Positions 1 to 12,384 of a DNA stretch of 64,000 nt are shown piece after piece (within the stretch, counting starts at the first letter, position 1; the number at the start of each line of letters is the position of its first letter). The stretch comes from Bos javanicus (lineage: Eukaryota > Chordata > Mammalia > Artiodactyla > Bovidae). The DNA is taken from the NCBI RefSeq assembly GCF_032452875.1, contig NC_083875.1, positions 80,002,178 through 80,066,177 on the forward strand, in the 5' to 3' direction. The position numbers were made by a program, and so were the translations under genes. Below the pieces are notes generated by a model. It was not told the DNA's origin, ran no database searches, and was given only the letters and a program-made list of their open reading frames with translations.

Positions 1-1019
1 ATCTCAGAGCTTCAAAGCCATGCATGTATGCAATTCATCTTCCGTTTGCTTAGCTCTGGAGTTTGTGACGACACTGGCCAGGTATCAGCTCAGTGTCACT
101 TTTCTATTACACCCCATTTTCTTGTTGACTTGTGGGTCCAAGAGATGATGAATTTACTGAGGGCAGGAACTCCAATCTCCATTGCTGTATCCCCCACCAC
201 GGCAATGTTCTGCAAATTGCAGATACAAAGACAGAGCACAGCACAAGGTTGACATCCAACCAGTGTCAGCTCTGCAGAATTGAGCAACAAATAAGTACTC
301 AGCAAGAGTCAACATCCTTTCAATTAGTGAGAAGTTGGTATCTTATGGACAAACTCTGTATACTTGAAAGGCTGCTCCGAGGTCTGTGCTAACACCCCTC
401 TGTTTGGGGGTTTATTAACATGGGTTGTTTGTCTTCTAGAATTTCCTCATAGCATCCTTTAGAAAGGGATTTGAAAGTTGTGGAAAAATCATTATGGGCA
501 GCCACCAACAGGGCAAAAAGCCAGCTGTAGTTATTCACAGTCTTTTTATCAATCAAGTCATGATTGTGCTGGGGGCGGGGAGGAGAGAAAACAGGCTTGT
601 TTGAAGCATATTCTATAGCAGAGCTCAATTGACCTGACACAGAAGACTGGGTCACTTCTCCCCCTGAACCCCTTCTCGGGGAGTGAGTGCCTTTGTTGGG
701 AGCCATCTGGGCCCCCAAACACTGGCAGTGTCCCTTTGGGCAGAGTGATGGAACAGTTGCTCATTCATACAGAAAACTTGCTCTGTGCATGACAATCAAT
801 GTTAACTTGACTCTGTTGAGATATCTGAATGGCCTATGGGTCTCCTGGCCTGGCTAGCATCATGCTTGTGGCTTTTAATTGAGACAGACACAACTTGGGT
901 CAGCTTCCCACTGGAGTTGGGACCCTGGAAGCTAAGGAACCTATGAGTGAGGCAAGGTGGTTTTATAAGTCTCTTTTAAAATGATTTTAAAACTGATACT
1001 GTATGGTTCTATAAAATCT
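1..1019. other. Unassigned intergenic sequence, possible old L2 piece
   Basis: No gene is recognised here. Positions about 130-300 resemble the 3' part of an old L2 element read on the plus strand, with a 'gagggcaggaact...tgctgtatcccc' style run typical of L2 ends. The rest matches nothing I know. Short open frames on both strands lack splice sites or protein-like composition. Confidence 0.4.
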
Positions 1020-1344
1020 GTGCTGTGCTTAGTTGCTCAGTTGTGTCCAACTCTTTGCAACCCCATAGACAATAGCCTGCCAGGCTCCTCTGTCCATAAG
1101 AATTCTCCAGGCAAGAATACTGGAGTGGATTGCCATCCTCTCCTCCAGGGGATCTTCCCAATCCAGGGAGCGAACCCAAGTCTCCAGCATTGCAGGCTGA
1201 TTCTTTACCGACTGAGCCACCAAGGAAGACCAGGAATACTCAAATGGGTAGCCTATCCCTTCTTCAGGGGATCTTCTCAACCCAGGAATTGAACTGGGGT
1301 GTTCTGCCTTGCAGGAGGATTCTTTACCAGCTGAGATCTAGCCT
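1020..1344 (-). mobile_element. Bov-tA SINE, double tRNA-head form
   Basis: On the minus strand this holds two successive tRNA-derived heads (each with a 'ggtaaagaatc' A-box region and a decayed B box) followed by the Bov-A body and the tail '...gactgagcaactaag'. Such two-headed units are the Bov-tA3 type of ruminant SINE. It is noncoding and depends on the LINE BovB for mobility. The copy is moderately diverged. Confidence 0.85.
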
Positions 1345-2204
1345 GGAGCAAAGAGCTGAGTTCAGTTTGTGACTTATTTTCTTGGTGGTAAGCTTTATAT
1401 GTTGTTTAGCTCTTACCTTTATTTTATTACTTCATTAAGTAGCTGTCACAAGAACAGGGACCATTTCCTTCATAGTTGGAGTCTTGTTTTTACTTGATAC
1501 CTCTAGACACATGTCCACTTAGAGATAAGAGCTTTGAGAATTATAAAGTATGGATCTTTTTTTGCCCTTCAAACAACACTGACATATTTCAACATTGGTA
1601 ATCACTGAGATTTGGCAATATTCTTTTCAATAGTCATCACAATATCTACAATATTTATAAATTCATAAACATAAATGGAAGTCACAACAATTTATTGACA
1701 GTGTCCTATAAACCATTAATGCATTGTGAATGTAAAACAAATTATTAGCATTCATGAACAGTACTTGAACCTGTTGAATTTTTCATGACATTCAACATTC
1801 AGCCCCTTACACATAGAGGAGAGCAGTTTTGCTGTAGAAGATTTTGCTCTAGCTGAGGATTCAGGCTACTAAAGAATTTCAGTTTAGGCCTAGTGGATCC
1901 ACCTCTTCTTGGTTACTGTTAAAGTCCACAAGATTCTGTTTCCTTGATATGCTAGACATTTGTCTTGGTAAAGCTCCATCAAGAGGACCCAAGAGAAACT
2001 CCCTGGGAATAAAACTACAGCTTCTTCATGGTAATGATGAAGATGAGGATGCTTACAGTGAGGCAGGCATTGGGAAATGGCCCTAGCGTGAAGTTCATGG
2101 GCAAGGGTGACAAGCCACAGCAAATTTATGGAACGTGTATGCACTTAGATAGTGCTGCGGGCTGAGTTAAGTCCCCCTCCAACTTCATGAAGCTCTAACC
2201 CCCA
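1345..2204. other. Unassigned AT-rich intergenic sequence
   Basis: I see no gene, recognised repeat or structured element here. The open frames on the minus strand (1890-2327) have no supporting splice or start context. Confidence 0.4.
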
Positions 2205-4556
2205 ATGAAGGAAGTCAAGTACTTCAACTGCCTGAAGTAACAGGCAATTTGGTCTTGGAGTACAAAATGAAGCAGGGGAAAAGCTAACAGAGTTTTGCCT
2301 AGGTAATGCACTGGTCATAGCAAACACCCTCTTCCAAAAACATAAGAGATGACTCTACACTGAACATTACCAGATGGTCAATACCAAAATCAGATTATAT
2401 CCCTTGCAGCTGAAAATGGATAAACTCTATACAGACAGCAAAAATAAGACCAGGATATGACTGTGGCTTACATCGTGAGCTCCTTATTGCAAAATTCAGA
2501 CTTAAATTGAAGAAACTAGGAAAAATCACTAAACCATTCAGGTATGACCTAAATCAAATTTATGATTATCAGATTAGATCTGATAGAGTGCCGGAAGGAC
2601 TATAGACAGGTTTGTAGTATTGCATAGGAGGTGGTGATCAAGACCATCTTCAAGAAAAAGAAATGAAAAAAGGCAAAATGATGGTCTGAGGAGGCCTTAC
2701 AAATAGCTGAGAAAAGCAGGGAAATGAAATGGCAAAGAAGAAAAGGAAAGATATATCCATCTGAATGCAAAGTTCCAAAGAATAGCAAGGAGAGATAAGA
2801 AAGCCTTGTTAAGTGAACAATGCAAAGAAACAGAGGAAAACAACAAAATGGGAAAGACTAGAAATCTCTTCAAGATAATTAGAGATACCAAGGGAACGTT
2901 TCATGCAAAGATGGGCACAATTAAGGACAGAAACGGTATGGACCTAACAGAAGCAGAAGATATTAAGAACAGGTGGCAAGAATACACAGAAGAACTGTAC
3001 AAAACAGATCTTCATGACCCAGATAACCACAATGCTGTTTTCACTCACTTAGAGCTGGACATCCTAAAGTGTGAAGTCAAGTGGGTCTTAGGAAGCATCA
3101 CTATGAGCAAAGCTGGAGGAAGTGATGGAATTCCAGTTGAGCTATTTCAAATCCTACAAGATGATATTGTTTAAGTGCTGCATTCAATATGCCAGCAAAT
3201 TTGGAAAACTCAGCAGTGGCCACAGTACTGGAAAAGGTCAGTTTTCATTCCAATCTCAGAGAAGGGCAATGACAAAGAATATTCAAATTACCATACAATT
3301 GCACTCATTTCACATGCTAGCAAGATAATACTCAAAATCCTTCAAGCTCGGCTTCAACAGTACATGAACTGAGGACTTACAGATATGCAAGCTGGATTTA
3401 GAAAAGGCAGAGGAAACAGAAATCAAATTGCCAACACCCGTTGGGTCATAGAAACAGCAAGAGTATTCCAGAAAAGCATCTACTTCTTCACTGACTATGC
3501 TAAAGCCTCTGACTGTGTGGATCATAACAAACTAGAAAATTCTGAAAGAGATGGGAATGCCAGACCAACTTACCTGCCTCCTAAGAAATCTGCATGCAGG
3601 TCAAGAAGCAACAGAACTGTACACGGAACAACAGACTGGTTAAAAAATGGGAAAGGAGTATGTCAAGGCTGTATATTGTCACCCTGCTTATTTAACTCTA
3701 TGCAGAATACTGCATGTGAAATGCCGGGCTGGATGAACCTCAAGGTGAAATTACGATTGCCGGGAACAATATCAACAACCTTAGATGTGCAGATGACACC
3801 ACCCAAAAGTGAAAAAGAACTAAAGATGAAGGTGAAAGAGGAAAGTGAAAAAACTGGCTTGAAACTCAACATTCAAAAACCTAAGATAAGATCATGGCAT
3901 CTGGTTCCATCACTTCATGGCAAAAAGGTGGGGAAGCAATGGAAAAAGTGACAGACTTTATTTTCTTGGGCTCCAAAATCACTGCAGATGGTGACTACAG
4001 CCATGAGATTAAAAGACGCTTGCTTCTTAGAAGAAAAGCTATGACAAACCCAGACAGTGTATTAAAATCAGAGACATCATTTTGCCGACAAAGGCCCGTA
4101 TAGTCAAAGCTATGGTTTTTCTAATAGTCATGTACTATTGATGTACATGTGAGATCTGTACATGTGAGAAGATGTGCGAGCTGGATCATAAAGAATGCAG
4201 AGTGCTGAAGAAATTTTTGAACTGTGGTGCTGGAGAAGACTCTTGGGAGTCCCTTGGACTGCAAGGAGATCAAACCAGTCAATCCTAAAGGAAATCAACC
4301 CTGAATATTGATTGGAAGGACTGATGCTGAAGCTGAAGCTCCAGTACTTTGACCACCTGATGCAAAGAGCTGACTCATTGAAAAGACCCTGATACTGGGC
4401 AAGATTGAGGGCAACAGGAGAAGGGGGTGACAGAGGATGAGATGATTGTATGGCATCACTGACTCAATGGACATGAGTTTGAGCAACCTCAGGGAGATAG
4501 TGAAGGACAGGGAAGCCTGGTGCAAAGAGTCGGACACGACTGAGCAGCTAAGTTCA
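2205..4556 (+). mobile_element. BovB LINE, 5'-truncated, heavily mutated
   Basis: The copy starts inside the endonuclease coding region (the part reading GSQETPGVTG in other copies) and runs through the reverse transcriptase to the BovB 3' end, which finishes in the usual 'cggacacgactgagcagctaag' tail. The frame is broken many times. RT pieces are readable at 2806-3174 and 3385-3951, and the region of the catalytic YADD motif is destroyed (it reads LDVQMTP). This is one of the oldest BovB copies in the window. It forms a tail-to-tail inverted pair with 5326-7488. Confidence 0.93.
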
Positions 4557-5325
4557 GTACAGACATATCTCCAAATAAGAAATAAAAACAGCCAAAAAAT
4601 GCATGAAAATACACTCAACATCATCAAACATCAAAGACATGCAAATCAAAACCATACTGGAAGCCCTATAGTAGGATAGTTACTATTAAAACAAAATGAA
4701 ACAAAATAACAGGTGTTAATGGGATGTGATAAAATTGCAACACTTGCACACTGTTGATGGGTATATAAAATGGTATAGCTGCTACAGAAAGCAATAGGAG
4801 TTTCAGGGCAAAACTAAAAATAGCACTGCCGTATGATCCAGCAATCCCACTCCTGGGTATATAGCCAAAAGAATTGGAAGCAGTGTGCACTCATTCATAG
4901 CAGCTCCATTCACAACAGCCAAGACATAGAAGCAACCCAAGGGTCCATCCATGGATGAATAGATGGACAAAATGCAGTATGTACCTGCAATGCAGTATTA
5001 TTCAGCCTCAGAAAGGAAGAAATCTTGGCGCATGCTACAAAATAGATGAGCTTTTAGGACATTATGCTAAGTGAAATAAGCCAATCATGAAAAGCTAACT
5101 GCTGTACGGTTCCACTTGTTTGGATCTAAAGTAGTCAAATTCAAAGAAACAGAAAGTATAATGGTGGATATCTGGCTCCCAGAGGGGGAAAGAGGAGTTG
5201 CTGTTTATTGGGTACAAGATTTCAGTTACACAAAATGAGAACGTTTTGGAAATCTGTTGTACAACAATGTGAATATGCACTTAACACTACTGAACTGTAC
5301 ACTGTAAAATGGTTCAGTTCTTTTC
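4557..5325 (+). mobile_element. Old L1 (L1M-type) 3' end
   Basis: The sequence 'gatccagcaatcccactcctgggtat' with following 'caacccaagggtccatcc' and 'ttattcagcctcagaaaggaag' is the well-known 3' part of L1 ORF2 and 3' UTR on the plus strand. It is decayed and lacks any long frame. The flanking BovB copies abut it on both sides. Confidence 0.85.
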
Positions 5326-7488
5326 AGTTCAGTTGCTCAGTCGTGTCTGACTCTTTGTGACCCCATGAATCACAGCACGCCAGGCCTCCCTGTCCATCAC
5401 CAACTCCCAGAGTTCACCCAAACTCATGTCCATCGAGTTGGTGATGCCATCCAGCCATCTCATCCTCTGTCGTCCCCTTCTCCTCCCGCCTCCAATCCCT
5501 CCCAGCATCAGAGTCTTTTCCAATGAGTCAACTCTTCGCATGAGGTGGCTAAAGTATTGGAGTTTCAGCTTTAACATCAGTCCTTCCAAAGAACACCCAG
5601 GACTGATCTCCTTTAGGATGGACTGGTTGGATCTCCTTGCAGTCCAAGGGACTCTCAAGAGTCTTCTCCAACATGACAGTTCAAAAGCATCAATTCTTTG
5701 GCTCTCAGCTTTCTTCACAGTCCATACATGACCATACTCTCACATCCATACATGACCACAGGAAAAACCATAGCCTTGACTAGACAGACCTTTGTTGGCA
5801 AAGTAATGTCTCTGCTTTTGAATATGCTATCTAGGTTGGTCATAACTTTCCTTCCAAGGAGTAAGTGTCTTTTAATTTCATGGCTGCAGTCACCATCTGC
5901 AGTGATTTTGGAGCCCAGAAAAATAAAGTCTGACACTGTTTCTACTGTTTCCCCATCTATTTCCCATGAAGTGATGGGACCAGATGCCATGATCTTCATT
6001 TTCTGAATGTTGAGCTTTAAGCCAGCTTTTCCCACTCTTCTCTTTCACTTTCATCAAGAGGCTTTTTAGTTCCTCTTCACTTTCTGCCATAAGGGTGGTG
6101 TCATCTGCATATCTGAGGTTATTGAGATTTCTCCTGGCAATCTTGATTCCAGCTTGTGCTTCTTCCAGCCGAGCATTTCTCATGATGTACTCTGCATAGA
6201 AGTTAAATAAGCAGGGTGACAATATACAGCCTTGACGTACTTCTTTTCCTATTTGCAACCAGTCTGTTGTTCCTTGTCCAGTTCTAACTGTTGCTTCCTG
6301 ACCTGCATACAGGTTTCTCAAGAGGCAGATCAGGTGGTCTGGTATTCCCATCTCTTTCAGAATTTTCCACAGTTTATTGTGATCCACACAGTCAAAGGCT
6401 TTGGCATAGTCAATAAAGCAGAAATAGCTGTTTTTTCTGGAGCTCTCTTGCTTTTTCCATGATCCAGCGGATGTTGGCAATTTGATCTCTGGTTCCTCTG
6501 CCTTTTCGAAAACCAGCTTGAACATCTGGAAGTTCATGGTTCACGTATTGCTGAAGCCTGGCTTGGAGAATTTTGAGCATTACTTTACTAGCGTGTGAGA
6601 TGAGTGCAATTGTACAGTAGTTTGAGTATTCTTTGGCATTGCCTTTCTTTGGGATTGGAATGAAGACGGACCTTTTCCAGTCCTGTGACCACTGCTGAGT
6701 TTTCCAAATTTGCTGACATATTGAGTACAGCACTTTCACAGCATCATCTTCCAGGATTTGAAAGAGCTCAACTGGAATTCCATCACCCCACTAGCTTTGT
6801 TCGTAGTGATGCTTTCTAAGGCCCACTTGACTTCACATTCCAGGATGTCTGGCTCTAGGTGAGTGATCACACCATCGTGATTATCTTGGTCTTGAAGATC
6901 TTTTTGTACAGTTCTTCTGTGCATTCTTGCCACCTCTTCTTAATATCTTCTGCTTCTGTTAGGTCCATACCATTTCTGTCCTTTATCGAGCCCATCTTTG
7001 CGTGATATGTTCCCTTGGTATCTCTTAATTTTCTTGAAGAGATCTCTAGACTTTCCCATTCTGTTGTTTTCCTCTATTTCTTTGCATTGATTGCTGAGGA
7101 AGGCTTTCTTATCTCTTCTTGCTATTCTTTGGAACTCTGCATTCAGATGCTTATATCTTTCCTTTTCTCTATTGCTTTTCACTTCTCTTCTTTTCACAGC
7201 TATTTGTAAGGCCTCCCCAGACAGCCATTTTGCTTTTTTGCATTTCTTTTCCATGAGGATGGTCTTGATCCCTGTCTCCTGTACAATGTCACGAACCTCA
7301 GTCCATAGTTCATCAGGCACTCTATCTATCAGATCTAGTCCCTTAAATCTATTTCTCAATTCCACTGTATAATCATAAGGGATTTGATTTAGGTCATACC
7401 TGAATTGTCTAGTGGTTTTCCCTACATTCTTCAATTTAAGTCTGAATTTGGCAATAAGGAGTTCATGATCTGAGCCACAGTCAGCTCC
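5326..7488 (-). mobile_element. BovB LINE, 5'-truncated
   Basis: On the minus strand this copy begins just before the conserved start of the central domain ('...ctgactgtggctcagatcatg') and runs through the RT to the tail. Readable blocks are 7434-6940 (central linker), 6933-6410 (RT N-part), 6537-5890 (RT core) and 6035-5329 (RT C-part and 3' end). Several frameshifts separate them. A small local duplication of 'tccatacatgaccat' lies at 5722-5757. It is younger-looking than the plus copy at 2205-4556. Confidence 0.95.
5890..6537 (-). pseudogene. BovB reverse transcriptase core fragment
   Basis: This 215-codon frame holds the RT palm of a BovB LINE: FIDYAKAF (first catalytic Asp), RQGCILSP and an intact YADD. 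The RTE-clade RT copies element RNA at a nicked target site. Both ends of the frame are artefacts of frameshifts: the N-terminal RT part is in another frame upstream (6739-6410) and the C-terminal part continues in another frame (6035-5715). It is a dead fragment, not a host gene. Confidence 0.9.
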
Positions 7489-8860
7489 TGGAAGAAGCTG
7501 TTAGGGTGCATATAAAGAGATGTTTGGTTTAGTTGTTGTTTTTTTTTTTCCAGGCTTTGAGTTTGTGCATTAATTTTTATTCCTTTTTCTTCCAATGGTG
7601 AATATACCTCATGCTTTTTATAAAAGGTTCAATCAGTACTGGGGTCTCCAGAATGAGATTTCTAGCTGTCTTGCACATTCCTACAAATGCCAGTTCTCAA
7701 GGGAAAGCACATGAACTCTTGTTTCAGATATTTGCTCTTCAATTTTCTATATATGTAACTAGAATAGGTTTAAATTTTAAGTTTGTGGTTTTAAGGTTTT
7801 TAATTTTTAGTTTGACAGAGAATTAAAACAAAAAAACAAAAAGTAAATATTAATCCACTACAGCATAACTTTAAACAATTTAAAAATGTTATGCTTCAAA
7901 GTCTTCTTTCTTTCTAAGCAATGCCTTGCCCTCAAGGTAACTGTTCTTTAAATTCTGTGTACTTTTCCCCTAAATTTTACTCACGTGTATAGTGTCATTT
8001 ATATGTTTATTTCTATATCATCTGATCGGAAAACTTTATAATGATGAAATATAAGTTATATATTTTTATCTTCAACTTACATTTTGCACTTTATATATTA
8101 TATAGATATTTTTTAGGTTGGTACATTTAGATTGAATTTTTTAAATAAAACTACTCTAAAATAAATCCAGAATATCAAGTTATTTTACCCCTAACACACT
8201 TCAATATGCATCTTAAAATTTTAAAGCATTTTTCTATTAAAAAGCACTTCTAACCAAATACGTGAAAATTCCTTGATATCAGGTAATATCTAATCTATAT
8301 TCAAATTTTGTTAGTTGCATAAAAAACCAGGGATTACATTCAAAATGTATTTGTATGTTTGATTGAGTCAGGATCCAAACTGTTGCACATGTTACCTGTG
8401 CATCCAAGGTCCACATGTAACATCTGGGGGTTGTATTTCTGAATCTGCAGCAACTAACTCACCCCCACCCTTTTTTAATACAAGCTTTTGTCCCACAGAA
8501 TTTTCCATGACTTCTCTGTTTGTTTTTCAGGGTGTCATCTTTTATTCCACCCTTGTATTTCCTCAGCGCTGAAAGCTATATTTAAAAAGTGATTAGGTTC
8601 AGGTTCAATGTTTAAGGTATGAATAGATCATAGTTGGTGCTGTGACATCATAATTCCATCCCAACAAAAACACAGTAGGGTTCCACTTTTGGTGATGCTA
8701 AGATTGGCCAATGGGCCCAGGAGCTGAACAGATTTGAAGATATAAACTCTTCGTTCTTCTCTGACCCTTAAGTTTTGGATTTCCTTCTGGCTTCCTGAGC
8801 ATTGAATCCATGATTGTTGAAAGGCTCAGCTGAGAGATAAAAGGTCTTTCTGAATTTCAA
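7489..8860. other. AT-rich sequence, probably decayed antisense L1
   Basis: Stretches such as 7900-8110 and 8150-8420 resemble 3' portions of old L1M elements read antisense, but divergence is high and borders cannot be set. No gene is seen. Confidence 0.4.
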
Positions 8861-9117
8861 AAACCATCTCTTGAAATAGCAAGAACCAAGACTTGGTTGA
8901 CTCAGATCACTTTAGCCACTGAGAGGATATGGAAAGAATACCATGTGAAGCCAGGCTCACTTGGCAAGAATGGGGAAAGCCTTTTTGATGAGGGAAGGAG
9001 TGAGTGGATGGCTGTATGTTGGTGGAGGTGAGTAGGAGGGGGTGGGATGAAGTTGAGGAGGTGGGAAATAGAAAAATCAAGTAGATCTGTGTCAATCTGA
9101 AACCTTTTTGGTTAGTG
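8861..9117. other. Unassigned sequence
   Basis: I recognise nothing in this stretch. The minus-strand open frame at 8907-9095 is simple-composition Ser/Thr-rich and has no gene support. Confidence 0.35.
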
Positions 9118-9463
9118 CGCTCTTGAGAATCCCTTGGACTGCAAGGAGATCCAGCCAGTCCATCCTAAAGGAGATCAGTCCTGAGTGTTGATTGGAAGGA
9201 CTGATGTTGAAGCTGAAACTCCAATACTTTGGCTACCTGATGCGAAGAACTGATTCATTTGAAAAGACCCTGATGCTGGGGAAGATTGAAGACGGGAGGA
9301 AAAGGGGATGACAGAGGAAAAGATGGTTGGATGGCATCACTGACTCAATGGACGTGAGTTTGAGTAAACTCTGGGAGTTGGTGATGGACAGGGAGAACTG
9401 GCGTGCTGTGGTTCATGGGGTTGCAAGGAGTCACACATGACTGAGCGACTGAAGTAAACTGAA
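9118..9463 (+). mobile_element. BovB 3' end fragment
   Basis: Plus-strand copy of the last about 345 bp of BovB, from the 'cttgag(a)atcccttggactgcaagg' block to '...gactgagcgactgaagtaaactgaa'. The RT C-terminal coding remnant contains stops. This is a typical severely 5'-truncated LINE insertion. Confidence 0.92.
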
Positions 9464-9684
9464 TTCTCCCCACCAGGTGTCACCTAAAGATCATTCAGAC
9501 TCATTCAGCACAGACATGGGAGGTTTCTATTGAGATAGCGTTCGGCTTCTGCAGTTTATGACTAGAGTGGATCCTATACTGAAGGCTGGGAGGCAGGGGA
9601 TGGAGGTTAAATTAAGCTATTAATACTTTTGGTTAATAGGAACCCTTCCATTGGCTTCTTGGACTTGGGAAGTCCAGTATTCTT

Positions 9685-9880
9685 GGGCTTTCCTTGTGGC
9701 TTAGCTGGCAAACAATCTGCCTGCAATGTGGGAGACCTGGGTTCGATCCCTGGATTGGGCAGATCCCCTGGAAAAGGGAAAGGCTACCCACTCCAGTATT
9801 CTGGCCTGGAGACTTCTATGGGCTGTATAGTCCATGGGGTCACAAAGAGTCAGAGACGACTGAGCAACTTCCACTTTTCC
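9685..9880 (+). mobile_element. Bov-tA SINE
   Basis: It starts with the tRNA-Glu-like head 'gggctttccttgtggc', has a good B box ('ggttcgatccct', about 9740), and continues through the Bov-A body to 'gactgagcaacttccacttttcc'. Noncoding. Confidence 0.93.
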
Positions 9881-10264
9881 ATGGCTTCTGGTCTTTCAGA
9901 TATGACTCCTGTAGCTTTGGTAACTTCCCTGCTTTCTAATATGATATGATGTCCAGGCTCATCTTATATATTTCCTGTCTCAGGCTTGGAATCAGTGATT
10001 TTAGTTTTAATGGGAGATCATTTGGAGAATAATCTAGGGGCTGGAAGCCCTCACTGCTACTGGGATTGTTATTTTTTTCAAAGTTATTCCAGTGGAAAGA
10101 CATGGGGAAAAGTGGTGAATTTTGTGTTATAAAAAGTGTATCATAGTCTCAAATTGATGTTTCCAGTTGAAATGTTTTGCTTAATCTCTCCTATTTTACA
10201 GCTTTGACCCTCTCTTTGACCTTCTCTTTTACCCTGAGAATCCTGATTCTTAAGAACACTGAAC
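9881..10264. other. Probable old L1 remnant, no gene
   Basis: The first part ('tatgatgtccaggctcatctta...') resembles an L1M 3'-UTR block that recurs near 38000 and 41830 in this window. The remainder is unassigned. Confidence 0.35.
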
Positions 10265-10424
10265 ATTGGTGGTCCAGGGGCTAAGGCTATGGTCCCAGAT
10301 TCAACCCCTGAACACCGAACTAGATCCTGCATGTTGCAGCTAAGATCCCACACATGGCATTGAAGATTCCATGTGCTACAACTGAGACCCGGTGTAGCCA
10401 AATTAAAAGAAAAAAAAAAAAGAC
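10265..10424 (+). mobile_element. CHR-type tRNA-derived SINE, diverged
   Basis: 'ggtggtccaggggctaagg', a decayed B box ('gattcaacccctg'), 'gcagctaagatcccacacatgg' and a terminal A-rich run (10407-10422) show an old cetartiodactyl CHR SINE on the plus strand. Confidence 0.7.
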
Positions 10425-11354
10425 CGAAAATGTTGAATTTAGAATACTACCTTCTTGCATGTTACTTTTATCCCATATTATCCACAGAGAAAAGTTCAAA
10501 AGTAGCAATGCTACCAACAATATGATATCTGAAAACAATTTTGAAATATGATACAATTTTCCCCTAATTTGTTTAATTCACTCTCTTTCTTGGTCTCCTT
10601 CCTTTCCTGCTACTTGAGCTCCTCTCAGGCTTCCTGGGATTAATTGGCAGTATGTAAACCTTTGCCTTGGGGCTCTGCTTTCTGGGAAATTCAAGTATGA
10701 TATTTGTCAGAGGATATGCATTCTAAAAATTGGTGCCATTTTCACAGGAGTCTTGAGTGAGCATGACCAAATCTTATTTCTATCAGTCAGATAAATATAA
10801 ATAATCTCATGAATTAATTTGCCTTTTCTTGTAATGAAAAAAATTGAGTATCTTTGTATACGTTTTTTGGTCACCTTTGGCCCTTCGCCCATTTTCCTAT
10901 GGGACTTTTTGTCCTTGTTTAATGATTTGTGAACATTCCTTATACTAAGGAAATTGGGAAATTAGACTGTCATATATGTTGCAAATATATTTTCTCAACT
11001 TGCATTTTTTTCTCAGCTCTGCAAAAGGTTTTAATTTTCACTTAATCACACCTATCAATTGTTTTATTTACTTGCTGCAGTCTTAAAAAGATCTTCTCTC
11101 CAAGATTATAAACATATCCTTAATGTTTATTTTTATCCCTTTTGGGGTTTTACACTTGAATCATTGATACATCTCATTAGTATGTGATGCATTCTCTAAT
11201 TTTATCTAATGAAGTGCACAAAAGTCCAAAATGTATTAAAGAAAATTCTGCCTCAAGGTAACTCACTGTTCTGTGTATAAATGAATTTCTGGCCTGCAGT
11301 ATCAAAAAAATGTAAAAAAAATCAGTGACCCTTTTATTGAAAATTTATTATAAA
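10425..11354. other. AT-rich sequence with antisense L1 remnant
   Basis: Roughly 10850-11240 matches the common antisense L1 3' region ('cccattttcctatgggactttttgtccttg' and 'tgcaaatatattttctc'). I see no gene. 10425-10850 is unassigned. Confidence 0.5.
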
Positions 11355-11940
11355 GTAACATCTTTTTAAAAATTTTTATTTATGTGTTTATTTTTGGCTA
11401 CACTGGGTCTTCATTGCTGCATCAGGGCTTCTCTAGTTATGGCAAGCAGGGGCTACCTTTCAATGTGGTGTGCAGGCTTTTCATAGTGGCAGTTTCTCTC
11501 ATGGTGTGGCAGAAACTCTAGGTCCTGGGCTCAGCAGTCCTGGCGCACAAACATGGTTGCTCTGCAACATGTGGGATCTTCCTGGACCAGGGATTGAAAG
11601 TATGTCCCCTGCACTGGCAGGAGAAGGCAAAGGCACCCCACTCCAGTACTCTTGCCTGGAAAATCCCATGGATGGAGGAGCCTTGTAGGCTGAAGTCCAT
11701 GGGGTCGTGAAGAGTCGGACATGACTGAGCAACTTCACTTTCACTTTTCACTTTCATGCATTGGAGAAGGAAATGGCAACCCACTCCAGTGTTCTTGCCT
11801 GGAGACTCCCAGGGATGGCGGAGCCTGGTGGGCTGCCGTCTCTGGGGTTGCACAGAGTTGGACACGACTGAAGCGACTTAGCAGCAGCAGCCCCTGCACT
11901 GGCAGGCAGATTCTTAACCACTGGACCACCAGGGAAGTCC
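11355..11940 (-). mobile_element. CHR-1-type SINE interrupted by BOV-A2
   Basis: Minus-strand tRNA-derived SINE: the head is at the right ('ggacttccctggtggtccagtgg' read on minus, ending 11940) and the A/T-rich tail at 11365-11400. It is split by a BOV-A2 at 11621-11890, whose duplicated target 'cccctgcactggcag' lies in the head region. Confidence 0.85.
11621..11890 (+). mobile_element. BOV-A2 SINE, nested, 15-bp perfect TSD
   Basis: Two tandem Bov-A units ('gagaaggcaaaggcacccc...' and 'ggagaaggaaatggcaaccc...') ending in a CAG-repeat tail. The target-site duplication 'cccctgcactggcag' is at 11606-11620 and 11891-11905. Noncoding, mobilised in trans by BovB. Confidence 0.96.
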
Positions 11941-12168
11941 TAAAGTAACACTTTTTTAAAAAATAAAAAGGTATTTGCATGAACACTTTTCTATACACTT
12001 CACAATATAAAAAATTGAAAACAAACCATGTCTAATAATAATTATTCATGTTGTTTTAACTTGAAATATTTCCTTTAAAATTTTAATTGTCAAAACTATA
12101 TAAAAATATGAAAACATCATATGCATTATTGTAAAGAAAACACAACATTGTTGTGTTTGTCCAATGAC

Positions 12169-12384
12169 TGTTGTTGTTGTTTAGTCGCTAAGTCATGTCC
12201 AACTCTTTGTGACCCCCATATACTGTAGCCCACCTGGCTCCTCTGTCCATGGAATTTCCCTGGCAAGAATACTGGAGTGGGTTGCCATTTCTTTCTCCAA
12301 GGGAATCTTCCAGACCCAGGGATTGAACCCGTGGCTCCTGCATTGGTAAGAGAATTCTTTACCACTGAGCCACTAGGGAAGCCC
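12169..12384 (-). mobile_element. Bov-tA SINE
   Basis: Minus strand: head 'gggcttccctagtggctcagtgg' at the right end, B box near 12325, Bov-A body, and a (CAA)n tail seen as 'ttgttgttgtt' at 12169-12180. Confidence 0.93.

Noticed and set aside
9740..9755. tRNA-like B boxes in SINEs as tRNA genes
   Set aside because: Only the head of Bov-tA and CHR SINEs is tRNA-derived; no cloverleaf with intact anticodon arm and 3' end is present.
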